Position numbers and translations under genes: made by a program. The notes under the pieces were generated by a model. The model had not been told where the DNA came from. It did no database searches and saw nothing but the letters and a program-made list of their open reading frames with translations. From assembly GCF_023516215.1 (NCBI RefSeq), contig NZ_CP097349.1:2356001-2420000 (forward strand): a DNA stretch of 64,000 nt, in the 5' to 3' direction. This DNA is from Cytobacillus pseudoceanisediminis (GTDB lineage Bacteria; Bacillota; Bacilli; Bacillales; Cytobacillaceae). Positions 17,979 to 27,887 of the stretch are shown in pieces (position 1 is the stretch's first letter; every line of letters begins with the position of its first letter).

Positions 17979-19150
17979 TTAAAAAAAGTCATAGAAAAAG
18001 GATTGTTGAACAGGAATTTTTCTTTCCAGTATCTCAGCATCATTTCTTGGTCCTTTAATTTCGCCTAAATCATATAACTCCATTGGCCTCTTATAGCCAA
18101 TTATAATCGCTGAAAGGGCATTGATAGACAAGTGCAGACCTCGAGCTGGAGGGTTTGTGCATCGGCTTCCTTCTTTTTCTTTAAACACCCTGACACCATC
18201 GCCTGCAATTAAGTAGCTTCCATTATTCCATGGCGCATGGTGATCCTCAATATGCAGAAAGACATTTTCACTATTTTCATTGAATGAATATTGGCTGAGA
18301 CACTTATCAGCATTGACGATTCTCCCCATAAAGTAAGGGAAAACCTCCATTTTTAAATGTGGCTGATTCAGGTAATAAGGAAATGGATCGTGTACTGATG
18401 TAATGATCTTTACTTCCCCAACCATCGAATCATGCTGACAGATAAAATTCCATAAATTCACTCTGGCTTCCTGATTTAAAGCCGTAAATTCTTCGACCTC
18501 CATTTTATTGTCTTTTACTTTGAATAAAATATAGCCCTGTCCTTCACCTGCTTCGTCAAAGTACACCGCAATCTGATAGTCTGAATAAACAAAGTTCTCC
18601 CACCAATATGCGTCTCTTACAAGCCCGCCTGAATAACGGAGCATATATTCTTTATAAATTTTTTCTATGGTTTTTGTGTGCTGGTTCTTAGTATATCGTT
18701 TAATGGTCCCTGAAGATTTTCCGGCCATTTGTAAATCTATTTTGTTAATAAGGGATTTCTTATATTCGGTGAATATCTCCCATCCGAATTTCCGATAGAA
18801 AGAAATATTAAAAGGATGCAAAAATGAAAAAGCTGATCCTTTTTGTCCATCTCGATCAAAGCGTGCTTTATCAGGCTGCTTACATACCCTTTTCTCCTGA
18901 ATTCAGGATATGTTGCCACACCTGCAACACCTCCCATGTTCCATTCAAATCCATTAATATGAACTTTAAGTGGGATGATGTGGAGCTTCGCAGCCAGACT
19001 TCCCTCTTCCCAGATACCAAAAATGGAATGATTTTTTAATCGGTCCTTCCTGGCTGGGATGTCGGCTTCAGGCACATTGTACTGAAAAGCATACATGGAA
19101 AGCTTCATGGCCTCTATATATTCATTCTCTGATAATTTTCTTACAGACAC
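17979..19150 (-). CDS. Eis-type GNAT N-acetyltransferase (frameshifted as sequenced)
   Basis: About 390 residues in the Eis/YkkA-like architecture: an N-terminal GNAT domain (GGVAGVATYPEFRRKGYVSS, the acetyl-CoA loop) and a second GNAT-like region with a C-terminal sterol-carrier-like domain. The frame breaks at five A on the coding strand (T5 at 18840-18844). Six A give EMDKKGSAFSFLHPFNISFY, a family hallmark. GTG 19150 behind GGGAGTG is the best start; the open frame reaches 19165. Eis proteins acetylate amines including aminoglycosides; the substrate here is unknown. Not present at this position in B. subtilis. Confidence 0.82.
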
Positions 19151-19240
19151 AACATTCACTCCCAATTAAATATCCTTATAATATTCTCCATAAATTTAAT
19201 AAGTCCTTTTAAAACAGGAAGTGGATATAATTATAAGCAT

Positions 19241-19272
19241 AAAAATACCGCTGAATAGATAGCGGCATCTTT
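19241..19272 (-). terminator. Terminator of the ctaM-like gene
   Basis: AAAGATGCCGCT/AGCGGTATTTTT hairpin on the minus strand just after the DUF420 gene, with one G-T type mismatch. Confidence 0.75.
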
Positions 19273-19278
19273 AACCTG

Positions 19279-19746
19279 TTACGTACCCAAAATCGCCTTA
19301 ATGACAGAGGTTGTTTCTCCGCCGTGATAGAAAACATACAGCAGCAAATAGACTGCAACACCTGTTATGCCAGTAAAGAACCAGACCACACTAGTAACCG
19401 GGCCTAATTTTCTATGTGCTGCCAATTTATTTTTATAGCCTGTATATAATGAGATAATTCCTAATACTGCTCCTACAGTTGCAAGGGTAATATGAAAAAT
19501 TAAGAAAATTGTATAATAAATTTTTATATCATCAGGGCCCCCAAAAGCAGTATTCCCTATAAATACTGTTCTGCTGGCATATATGATAAAGAAAATAACA
19601 GCAAACACAGCAGCCAAGGTCATTGTTTTTTTATGAGCTTCAAGCTTCTTTTGGCTAATTTGGACCCATCCAATCGCAACCGTTATTGCACTGAGTACAA
19701 TAAAAGTAGTGCTGATGGTAGGCAGTATAGGCAATGAGTATTCCAT
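19279..19746 (-). CDS. ctaM: DUF420 membrane protein, CtaM-like oxidase assembly factor
   Basis: A 155-residue protein with four or five transmembrane helices and the DUF420 pattern (LEAHKKTMTLAAVFAVIFFI, FLIFHITLATVGAVLG, LAAHRKLGPVTSVVWFFTGI). The conserved histidines in the helices are visible. The Staphylococcus aureus homologue CtaM is needed to mature the heme A oxidase, and B. subtilis YozB belongs to the same family. Its place downstream of ctaG in the cta cluster supports that role. GAGAGGAAGA precedes ATG 19746. Confidence 0.8.
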   Translation of the reverse strand: MEYSLPILPTISTTFIVLSAITVAIGWVQISQKKLEAHKKTMTLAAVFAVIFFIIYASRTVFIGNTAFGGPDDIKIYYTIFLIFHITLATVGAVLGIISLYTGYKNKLAAHRKLGPVTSVVWFFTGITGVAVYLLLYVFYHGGETTSVIKAILGT

Positions 19747-19950
19747 AGATTCTTCCTCTCTCCAATATCGGTTTGAAATTCAGCAGTATGTTGTTGATTA
19801 GTACAAAGTTAATTTTAGTAGAGTGCACTGTTTTTTTCAACAAACTGTAAGGGCTTTTCATAAAAGTTCCTTAATTGTTCAATATTTATCAATTAGTAAG
19901 TGATAGATTTCATTGCTGGTTTAAGAAAAAGGAAAAATAAGTATTTTATA

Positions 19951-19978
19951 AAAAAACTCCAGCCGCTGACTGGAGTTT
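19951..19978 (-). terminator. ctaG terminator
   Basis: Perfect AAACTCCAG/CTGGAGTTT stem plus a T-run on the minus strand after ctaG. Confidence 0.85.
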
Positions 19979-19980
19979 CA

Positions 19981-20883
19981 TTATTTTACTAAATGCGGAT
20001 TTAGCATTGTTTCTTCCTCAGAAGGTGTAATTTCCTGTTCTTTTTTATACCATGCATAGAAGATTTGCGCGAGGATGATGCCATAGACAATTTCCTGGAT
20101 GATCTTCATAATTACGCCGCCAAGCTGCTGGTCGTGTATAAGTGACATTGAATTAAACATTTCGGGTCCGCTGAGGTTCAGGCTTGCCAGTGTTGCAGAA
20201 GGGACACACAACTGAAGCGCCTGCGCCCAGGCATTCGGATCAGAATATGTGTTGTACATTGGAGTATCTGCAAATATGATCAGTGCACACGCTGGTGTCA
20301 ATAAAACACCATTGGCAAAAACATATCCTACCTTTTTCAGACCGTCAAGGGATTCCATTTCAGGGAGCTCATTAATCGTCGGCCACCACATAAAGATTGC
20401 AAGCAGGAACAGAGCAGATGTATACACAGTATGGAACATCATATCTGTTTTGACTACATCAAAAACATCCGGTATGTGGTAAATGGAAAATACTCCATTA
20501 AACAGGATTATGGCTATTAATGGCTTTGTAAAAAGACGGAATACAGGTTTAATAGCTTTGTGATTAATCACTGCTCTCCATAACCATTGAGGGACTCCCA
20601 TGACAACAAGGGGAGGAACAACTAAATACAGGATAGCCATTTGAATCATGTGGGCATAGAACATTAAATGGCCCATCAAATCCACAGGGGAGCCCTTAAT
20701 TACATATAACACGATCATCGCGACAGTAAAATAAACACCCTGCCTTCTAGTTAAAGGCTCGCTATTCTTGAACTTTCCGCGGTACTTTATTGTAATCATA
20801 TAGTAGCCTGTAAGTATCAATAGTACAAATAAAAAGAAATATGGACTCCAAAGTGCACGAAAACCGAATATGTCTAAAGACAT
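19981..20883 (-). CDS. ctaG: Cytochrome c oxidase assembly factor CtaG
   Basis: A 300-residue polytopic membrane protein of the caa3-type CtaG family. Membrane-embedded histidines and methionines (LMGHLMFYAHMIQMAILYLV, FNGVFSIYHIPDVFD, MFHTVYTSALFLLAIFMWWP) suggest copper handling. In Bacillus, CtaG is required to form active caa3 oxidase, probably at the CuB or CuA site. GAGGTGAAAG precedes ATG 20883. Separated from ctaF by 190 nt and the ctaF terminator, so it may have its own promoter. Confidence 0.93.
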   Translation of the reverse strand: MSLDIFGFRALWSPYFFLFVLLILTGYYMITIKYRGKFKNSEPLTRRQGVYFTVAMIVLYVIKGSPVDLMGHLMFYAHMIQMAILYLVVPPLVVMGVPQWLWRAVINHKAIKPVFRLFTKPLIAIILFNGVFSIYHIPDVFDVVKTDMMFHTVYTSALFLLAIFMWWPTINELPEMESLDGLKKVGYVFANGVLLTPACALIIFADTPMYNTYSDPNAWAQALQLCVPSATLASLNLSGPEMFNSMSLIHDQQLGGVIMKIIQEIVYGIILAQIFYAWYKKEQEITPSEEETMLNPHLVK

Positions 20884-21040
20884 GCTTTCACCTCATTCAA
20901 TATTGCTCAATTGCCATAAACGCATCCTGCCATGAATATTCTGCTTTCCATCTTGACAAGTATCATTATACTCTTTTCAGCCTGTAATCTCAATAAGTCA
21001 ATAAATGCTTATTAACTTGCTAAAGCTGCGTTACATAAAA

Positions 21041-21067
21041 AGAAAATCGGCCATCAGCCGATTTTCT
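21041..21067 (-). terminator. ctaCDEF operon terminator
   Basis: Perfect AGAAAATCGGC/GCCGATTTTCT stem with a 5-nt loop right after ctaF. Confidence 0.82.
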
Positions 21068-21074
21068 CTTATAC

Positions 21075-21410
21075 TTACCACCAAATAACAGTCAAGAAAG
21101 CAATGATTGTGATAAATCCGACTAATGCTCCGGAATATAAGAACAATGCAGGTGCTTCATGACCTTTGTGACTCATATGCATGAAATAATATAATTGAAA
21201 GATTACTTGCACAATAGCAAGAATCAGGATGAATGGAACAATAAACCATCCAGAGAAACCTTCATAACCTGCTGCTACGAACGCAACAATTGTCAGGAAG
21301 ATCATAAGTGCAAAGGTGATAACTTGATGTTTCATCTCTTCTGCACTTTTTTTGCGTCTATATTCAATGTCTACTCTTGGGTTACCTGAGTTTGGTTGTT
21401 GATTGGCCAT
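21075..21410 (-). CDS. ctaF: Cytochrome c oxidase subunit IVB
   Basis: A 111-residue subunit with three transmembrane helices (VITFALMIFLTIVAFVAAGY, WFIVPFILILAIVQVIFQLY, LYSGALVGFITIIAFLTVIW) and the conserved YYFMHMSHKG loop of the caa3/cytochrome o subunit IV family. It stabilises the oxidase in the cytoplasmic membrane. Starts 4 nt after the ctaE stop; last gene of the ctaCDEF block. Confidence 0.94.
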   Translation of the reverse strand: MANQQPNSGNPRVDIEYRRKKSAEEMKHQVITFALMIFLTIVAFVAAGYEGFSGWFIVPFILILAIVQVIFQLYYFMHMSHKGHEAPALFLYSGALVGFITIIAFLTVIWW

Positions 21411-21414
21411 CAGT

Positions 21415-22044
21415 TTATCCCACCATTCCCATTAAATATACTACAGTGAAGATGAATACCCAAACAACGTCGATGAAGTGCCAGTACAGGCTGGCAACAT
21501 AGAACTTAGGAGCATTGTAAAGGCTTAATCCCCTCTTGCTGTTGCGGATCATTAAAGTAGTGATCCACAGTAAACCAAATGCAACGTGACCACCATGGAA
21601 GCCGACTAATGTATAGAAAGCTGAACCAAAGGCGCTGCTTGTAAAGCTATGATGGAATTCATGCACATAGTGATTGAACTCATAAATTTCCAATCCTAGG
21701 AATCCAAGTCCAAGCAAAACAGTAATTCCAAGCCATAGCTGCATCTTTTTAAAGTTAAAATTCTTCATGTGGTACATAGCGTACACGCTTGTTAACGAGC
21801 TTGTTAATAATAGCATCGTCATAATGAATGCCAATGGAATTTCAAACAAGTCCTTCGCTAAAGCCATATCACTGCTAGGTACTTTATCTTTTAAAGCAAG
21901 GTATGTTGCGAAGAGGGATGCGAATAGAACCGTCTCTCCCCCAAGGAAAAACCAGAAACCTAAGAATTTGTTCTTGGCTTCGAGGGTTTGCTTTTCAGGC
22001 GACGCCGGCCAAGTTTCATAAGTCATTTTTTGTTCAGCAGCCAT
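21415..22044 (-). CDS. ctaE: Cytochrome c oxidase subunit III
   Basis: A 209-residue, five-helix subunit III of the heme-copper oxidase. Diagnostic segments are KNKFLGFWFFLGGETVLFAS, YTLVGFHGGHVAFGLLW and YVASLYWHFIDVVWVFIFTV. It supports proton delivery and stability of subunit I. Its ATG overlaps the ctaD stop by one base (TAATG), typical of translational coupling. Confidence 0.95.
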   Translation of the reverse strand: MAAEQKMTYETWPASPEKQTLEAKNKFLGFWFFLGGETVLFASLFATYLALKDKVPSSDMALAKDLFEIPLAFIMTMLLLTSSLTSVYAMYHMKNFNFKKMQLWLGITVLLGLGFLGLEIYEFNHYVHEFHHSFTSSAFGSAFYTLVGFHGGHVAFGLLWITTLMIRNSKRGLSLYNAPKFYVASLYWHFIDVVWVFIFTVVYLMGMVG

Positions 22045-23910
22045 TATGCCTTAACCCCCTTATCATTATTATCTTCCAAATCTTCTTTATGAATGTGGTA
22101 TCCATGATCATCCTTAACAGAACGAACAAACATAGAACCTAAGGTAATAAGCATACCAGCGATCAGGACTGGAATACCCCAGCTATGCTCCGCTCGGTAC
22201 ATTGCACCAAATGCAGCAACAAATAGACCTAAAGAAATTACAAATGGAATGAAAGAGTTGTTTGGCATATGAATATCACCAAGCGGTTCAGCAGGTGACA
22301 TGCCTTTTTTGCCTTCCATTTTTTCAAGCCAATATGCATCAAGACCGCGAACCAGCGGAAGCTGCTTGAAGTTGTAGAATGGAGGCGGTGATGGAATGGC
22401 CCATTCTAAAGTACGGCCATCTCCCCAAGGATCATTGCCAACTTTTTCATTTTTAACACTTGTAATGACAATATTAATTAACATAATGATTACTGCAGCT
22501 GCCATGAAGAAGGCACCGACAGTACTAACCATATTTGCCGTTTCAAGTCCCTGTCCAGGAAGGAAGGTGAAGATGCGGCGAGGCATTCCCCAAAGGCCGA
22601 GGAAATGCTGGATAAAGAATGTTAAATGGAATCCAATAAAGAATAATACGAATGTAATTTTTCCAAGGAACTCGTTTAGCATTGTTCCGAACATCTTTGG
22701 CCAGTATAGATGTGCACCTGCAAATAATGCAAACACAACACCGCCGACAATAACATAATGGAAGTGAGCAACTACAAAGTAGCTATCATGGTACTGATAA
22801 TCCTGTGCAGCAGATGCAAGCATTACACCAGTTACACCGCCGGCTACGAAGGAAGGAATAAAGGCAACAGCCCAAAGCATTGGAGTTGTGAACGTTATGC
22901 TTCCGCCCCACATTGTAAATAGCCAGTTAAAGATCTTAATACCAGTCGGTACTGCAATCGCCATAGTGGCAACAGCAAAAATTGCGTTAGCAATCGGCCC
23001 CATACCAGTTGTAAACATATGGTGAGCCCATACCATGAATCCTAAGAAACCAATAAGAACCGTTGCGAATACCATGGAAGAGTATCCGAAAAGACGCTTT
23101 CTTGAAAAAATCGCAAATATCTCAGAGAAAATACCGAAAGCCGGCAATACCAAGATATAAACTTCAGGGTGACCAAAAATCCAGAAGAAGTGCTCCCAGA
23201 TAATTGTATTACCGCCCATTGCCGGATCAAAGAAGTTAGATCCAAACATACGGTCGAAAATTAACAGGAATAATCCTACTGTTAAAGCAGGGAATGCAAA
23301 CAAAATCAATGCAGATGTAACAAAAGTTGCCCATGTGAACATCGGCATACGCATGTATGTCATACCAGGAGCACGCATGTTAATGATGGTAACAAGGAAG
23401 TTAATACCCCGATTAACGTACCAGCCCCTGATATCTGCAGCCCAAGTGCATAGAAGTCGATCCCATGCCCTTCAGAAGCAATTGATAAAGAAGCATAAGA
23501 AGTCCAGCCGGCATCAGGAGCTCCGCCTAAGAACCATGATAGGTTCAAGAAAACTCCGCCAAAGAAAAACAGCCAGAATCCTAAAGAATTCAAGAATGGG
23601 AACGCAACGTCACGCGCACCGATTTGAAGTGGCATAACTGCATTCATAAAAGCAAAAATTAGTGGCATAGCCGCCAAGAAGATCATCGTTGTACCGTGCA
23701 TTGTTAATATCTCATTATACAATCCGGCACTTACAAAGTCATTATTTGGTACTGCTAGCTGGATACGGATGAACATGGCTTCCAATCCGCCAAGCAAGAA
23801 GAAAAATCCGCCAGCTATAAGATAAAGGATTGCGATTTTTTTATGGTCAACTGTTGTTAAGTAATCCCATAAAACCGCTCCGAAACCTTTTTTTGTGCTA
23901 AGGTACTCAC
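22044..23910 (-). CDS. ctaD: Cytochrome c oxidase subunit I, CtaD (two frameshifts as sequenced)
   Basis: The catalytic heme-copper subunit, 622 residues after repair, exactly the usual Bacillus length. It binds low-spin heme A and the heme a3-CuB centre; the six His ligands lie in segments such as HGTTMIFLAAMPL, WIFGHPEVYILVLPAFG and HFHYVIVGGVVFA. Break 1 is at T7 23888-23894 near the start (eight restore STLAQKKGFGAVLWDYLTTV). Break 2 is at C4 23407-23410 (five restore GTLIGGINFLVTIINMRAPG). GTG 23910 follows GGGAGGT. Both breaks are one base short in homopolymers, and the gene is otherwise intact, so sequencing error is likely. Confidence 0.93.
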
Positions 23911-23937
23911 AATTTTACCTCCCTTTTCAAAAATCCC

Positions 23938-25014
23938 CTATTGTTCGGTAACTTTCAAGCCCATTAAGTATTCTGTAAGGGCATCAAGCTGTTCTTCAGT
24001 CAATTCGCCATACGTACCTGTCATTTTATTTCCAGGCTTGAATGTCTCTGGATCTCTTAACCAATCCTTAAGATCTTCCTCAGTATGGTCAAGGATACCA
24101 GCAATACGGTCACGATCACCGAAGTTCGTTAAGTTAGGAGCTAGACGAGCTGCTTCAGGAGCAGTGTTAGCCGGTGTTACAGCATGACAGCCGATACAGC
24201 TGTTATTGAAGACTTCCTGACCAGCTTGAGCCAGATCTGTCTCTGCCTTTTTAGGTTCTTTAACGTCCTGCATGGCAGTTACCCATTGATCGAATTGATC
24301 TCGTGGAACCGCTTTAACTTTGAAATCCATTAGAGCGTGGGAAGGACCACAAAGCTCAGCACATTTTCCATAGAAGAAATTATCAGCCTCAGCAGCCTTT
24401 TCACCATCAAATTTCAGCCAGAATTTGTTCACATTGTCAGTGTTCGTATCCAGCTTACCGCCTACAGCAGGGATCCAGAAGGAGTGCTTAACATCTGAAG
24501 CAATAAGATTGAAATAAACTTTTTCATCAGTTGGCACAACCAATTCCTGGCCAGTGATAATTTCCTGGTTTGGATATTCAAATTCCCACCAGTATAAGTT
24601 TGCACGCACATTAACAACAAGTGCGTCTGTTTTGCCTTCTTCATTCTTCTTTTCCATTGGGCTTACATCTGCAAGCTTAAAGGTAGCAGAAACTGTAGGT
24701 ACAGCAAGAATTAGAAGCAAAAGAATAGGAATAACAGTCCAAATGATTTCCAGTTTGTGGCTTCCTTCAACTTGTTTTGGAATTCTGTCGTCCTTGCGGC
24801 GGAATTTAAAAATAACAATAAAGAAGATTACTGTTACGACCGCAATTACTCCTACCATAATTGCAGTACTTAACACCATCAAATCAAATTGTGTTTGCGC
24901 CACTTCGCCGGCAGGATTCAGCGTAGATAAATACGGTTTGCCGGAGCAAGCGGAAAGAATGAGCGCCATCATTGCAAACAGAGAAAAAAGACGCCACTTT
25001 GCAAGCCTTTTCAT
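23938..25014 (-). CDS. ctaC: Cytochrome c oxidase subunit II with fused cytochrome c
   Basis: A 358-residue lipoprotein: lipobox LSAC at about 20-23, two transmembrane helices (residues 42-70 and 88-110), a cupredoxin domain with the CuA ligands (KHSFWIPAVGGK, CAELCGPSHALM), and a C-terminal cytochrome c domain with heme motif CIGCH and a distal Met probably in NKMTG. The fused cytochrome marks this as a caa3 oxidase. It receives electrons at the outer face of the membrane and passes them to CtaD. First structural gene of the operon; the GAGGGG ribosome site is 12 nt from the ATG. Confidence 0.96.
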   Translation of the reverse strand: MKRLAKWRLFSLFAMMALILSACSGKPYLSTLNPAGEVAQTQFDLMVLSTAIMVGVIAVVTVIFFIVIFKFRRKDDRIPKQVEGSHKLEIIWTVIPILLLLILAVPTVSATFKLADVSPMEKKNEEGKTDALVVNVRANLYWWEFEYPNQEIITGQELVVPTDEKVYFNLIASDVKHSFWIPAVGGKLDTNTDNVNKFWLKFDGEKAAEADNFFYGKCAELCGPSHALMDFKVKAVPRDQFDQWVTAMQDVKEPKKAETDLAQAGQEVFNNSCIGCHAVTPANTAPEAARLAPNLTNFGDRDRIAGILDHTEEDLKDWLRDPETFKPGNKMTGTYGELTEEQLDALTEYLMGLKVTEQ

Positions 25015-25126
25015 AGCTTAATCAAACCCCTCTTTCGTAAAAAATTTCATTTTTTGAATTGTTTGATCAAAAAATATGGATAAATCCTCTCTCGTTACTA
25101 GCGAAAGAAAGAATTTCCTAACTAAG

Positions 25127-26064
25127 TTAGATAATTGTGATGATCACCATAGCTACAAACATGATGGTCAGATATTGCAGGGAGTATACAAACATTAATG
25201 TAGCCCATTTTATATCATTGTTAAATCTCCTTGCATATAATCCCGTCAATAACCATCCAATATTCAATACTGTGGCCAGGATTAAAAAAGGCAATCCAAG
25301 TGATGGCATAAGAAATGGCAGCGGCAATAAAGCTGCAACCCATATGTAAATATGCCTTTTGGTAGCTTTAAACCCTTTTACAACTGGAAGCATGGGAACT
25401 CCCGCAGCCCGGTATTCCTCCACCCTTCTCATTGCTAAAGCATAAAAATGAGGAGGCTGCCAGATAAAAACGATAGCGAACAGCACCCAAGCCATTGGGT
25501 CGAGATTGCCATCGGCAGCTGCCCACCCGATCAGCGGGGGAACTGCTCCTGAAATGCTGCCTACAATCGTATTGGATACAAATCTGCGTTTCGTCCACAT
25601 TGTATATAAAACAACATAGCTGAAAACGCCAATTAATCCAATTACAACTGCTGCTGCTGTTGTAAACATTAAAAAGGCCGTACCAAGGCCAATAAGCAGA
25701 AAGCTCAAAAGTGCAACCTTGCCCGGTTTACTTTCCCAGTAACAGTTGGCCTCCCTTTTGTTCTTTCCATTAATGGATCAATGTCGCGGTCAATATAATT
25801 ATTTAGGCTGCAGGAGCCTGCAATAATCAATGAGGAGCCAATGACTGTATAAAGAACCAGATCAAGATTATTGAAAAATCCCTTTCCGGAAAAATGCAGT
25901 GCAAGCCAAAGTCCGGTGAAGGTTGTAATCAGATTGGAGTTCACAATGCCTATTTTGATTAGGGCAAGAAAATCCTTCCAAACTGTAGTTTCAGGTATAT
26001 CTTTTTGAAGGCTTCGCTTACTGTCCTCAATTGCAGCATCACTCAAAGCCCGTGAGTTAGACAT
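25127..26064 (-). CDS. ctaB: Protoheme IX farnesyltransferase CtaB (frameshifted as sequenced)
   Basis: A UbiA-family prenyltransferase of about 312 residues that makes heme O from heme B and farnesyl diphosphate. The polyprenyl-binding [20 protein letters not shown] and the second Asp-rich loop region ([19 protein letters not shown]) are present. The frame breaks around 25722-25727. Adding one C reads [20 protein letters not shown]; this is a two-C run, so not a long homopolymer. ATG 26064 follows AAGGAGGA. Upstream of ctaC and divergent from ctaA. Confidence 0.9.
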
Positions 26065-26712
26065 ATCTTTTCCTCCTTTATCTCTTATCGCAGACAAAAG
26101 CTATCTTTGCACAACACCTACTATAAAGCATAAATCCCTGCAAAGCTATGTACGCGATAAAAAACGAGGGGTAAACCCTGGATGAATAATAATAATCCTA
26201 ATAGTTTTCTTCCATTAATAATGTATTCAAACTGTTTATTATCTAAATGAAACTAAACCATTTCTCTGTATATTAAATCACACTTTAAAACTCTTTTGTG
26301 AATTTTTTTAGAATAATTTATGACTAATTTGTGTCAAAAAATAAATTCACTTAAAGAATGGTTGCTTTTTTGAGATAATAAAACTGCTTCAGAAAACTAC
26401 AGAAGAAAAAATATACTCACTTTTATGTATTTTGTGATACTTTCCGCGACAGGGGTTATCCATTTTATACCCCCTTTATATTTCTAGCAAACTCCATTAC
26501 AAGTTTCAACCTTTTTTACTATAATTAACTTTATAAATTTTATAACTGTTGTAAAAAAAGCTTTATTCCTGTACTATCGAAAAAGTAAAATGACGCACAT
26601 TACTATATGGCTTTTTATAGAATCTTTGATAAGATAGATAACGGACAAATACTTAGTAATTCAATTGTTTTCCCATTGATAGACATAGAATATTTAAAGA
26701 AGGTGAAAGGCT
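26065..26712. promoter_or_regulatory. ctaB-ctaA divergent regulatory region
   Basis: About 650 very AT-rich bases between the divergent heme genes. No ORF with a ribosome site, no hairpin terminator and no tRNA is visible. Promoters for both directions must be here; in B. subtilis this region is controlled by ResD and catabolite signals, but I could not identify those sites by eye. Confidence 0.55.
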
Positions 26713-27690
26713 TTGCAACGATCTTTAAAATGGTTTGCCGTTCTTACAACTATCGGCATGCTCTTAATTTTGCTCGGCGGTGCCCTGGTAACTAAAACTG
26801 AATCAGGAATGGGATGCGGAAAATCCTGGCCGCTTTGCAATGGCGAATTTGTTCCAAGCGACATTACTCCTGAATTGATTATCGAACTGGCGCACAGACT
26901 TGTTTCAGGCTCAGTTGGTTTTATGGTCCTGATATTATCGATTTGGACATGGAGAAAATTGGGACATATAAGGGAAACAAAGTTTTTATCACTCACTTCA
27001 TTCTTCTTCCTTGTCCTCCAGGCTTTAATTGGAGCGGCCGCAGTAGTATGGGGGCAATCTGATTTTGTACTTGCCCTTCATTTCGGGATTTCCTTAATAT
27101 CATTTGCTGCAGTACTGCTTTTGACTTTGCTTATCTTTGAAGTAGATAAGAAATTCGAAGCCGAGAAGCTCATTATTGATAAAAGAATGAGGAAACATAT
27201 TATTGGAGTTTCTATATACAGCTATGCTGTTGTATACACTGGCGCGCTTGTGCGCCATGTTAATGCAAGTCTTGTCTGCCGTGACTGGCCGCTTTGCTTT
27301 AACGGTTCTTTCGCTCTTCCGGAAAATATGTATGAATGGGTGCAAATGGGCCACCGAGCTGCTGCCGGATTAATTTTCATATGGATCGGTTACATTACTT
27401 ATCTTGCAATTAAGCATTACAAGGAGCAGAAAGTTGTTTATTGGGGCTGGATCATTTCATTTATCTTAGTAACCCTGCAGGTTGCTGCTGGTGCATTAGT
27501 TGTTTTAACACGACTTAACCTGTATATAGCTCTTGCCCACGCATTCTTTATTTCCTGCTTATTTGGAGTATTAAGCTATTTTATCCTTCTGTCCTCACGG
27601 AGCAGGAAGAATGAGCTTGCTGTTTCAGCTGTTAGGGAAAATGAGAAAAATGATGAAGCTGCTATCCCGACCATTACTTCCATTCCATAA
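26713..27690 (+). CDS. ctaA: Heme A synthase
   Basis: A 325-residue membrane enzyme with eight predicted helices that oxidises the C8 methyl of heme O to the formyl group of heme A. Conserved heme-ligand regions are [46 protein letters not shown] and [15 protein letters not shown]. The paired cysteines of the extracytoplasmic loops, CGKSWPLC and CRDWPLC, are present, as in Bacillus CtaA. TTG 26713 follows AGGTGAAAGG. Divergent from ctaB. Confidence 0.95.
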   Translation: MQRSLKWFAVLTTIGMLLILLGGALVTKTESGMGCGKSWPLCNGEFVPSDITPELIIELAHRLVSGSVGFMVLILSIWTWRKLGHIRETKFLSLTSFFFLVLQALIGAAAVVWGQSDFVLALHFGISLISFAAVLLLTLLIFEVDKKFEAEKLIIDKRMRKHIIGVSIYSYAVVYTGALVRHVNASLVCRDWPLCFNGSFALPENMYEWVQMGHRAAAGLIFIWIGYITYLAIKHYKEQKVVYWGWIISFILVTLQVAAGALVVLTRLNLYIALAHAFFISCLFGVLSYFILLSSRSRKNELAVSAVRENEKNDEAAIPTITSIP

Positions 27691-27700
27691 TTGCTTTAAA

Positions 27701-27735
27701 CAAAAGAGCTTCGGCAAACTGCCGAAGCTCTTTTG
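27701..27735. terminator. ctaA terminator
   Basis: Perfect 15-bp stem CAAAAGAGCTTCGGC/GCCGAAGCTCTTTTG with a 5-nt loop after ctaA, running into TTAATTTTT. Confidence 0.88.
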
Positions 27736-27745
27736 TTAATTTTTC

Positions 27746-27877
27746 GCAGTCTTATGGGAGTGAGACCCCCACTTCATGACACAGTGGAATCAAGGAGGAT
27801 AGAAGGGCCCAAAAAGAAGAACAAAGACTGTGGCCTCCTCAACTAACAATCAGTGGGGATAAGATCCACACTGATTG
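27746..27877. other. Structured intergenic element between ctaA and pycA
   Basis: A stretch of nested inverted repeats without an ORF: CAGTCTT (27747) pairs with AAGACTG (27828), CCCACT pairs with AGTGG nearby, GGAGG pairs with CCTCC, and CAATCAGTG/CACTGATTG forms a hairpin at 27848-27877. The last hairpin may terminate pycA, but it lacks a long T-run. It may instead be a member of an intergenic repeat family. Confidence 0.4.
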
Positions 27878-27887
27878 CAGTTTCACT

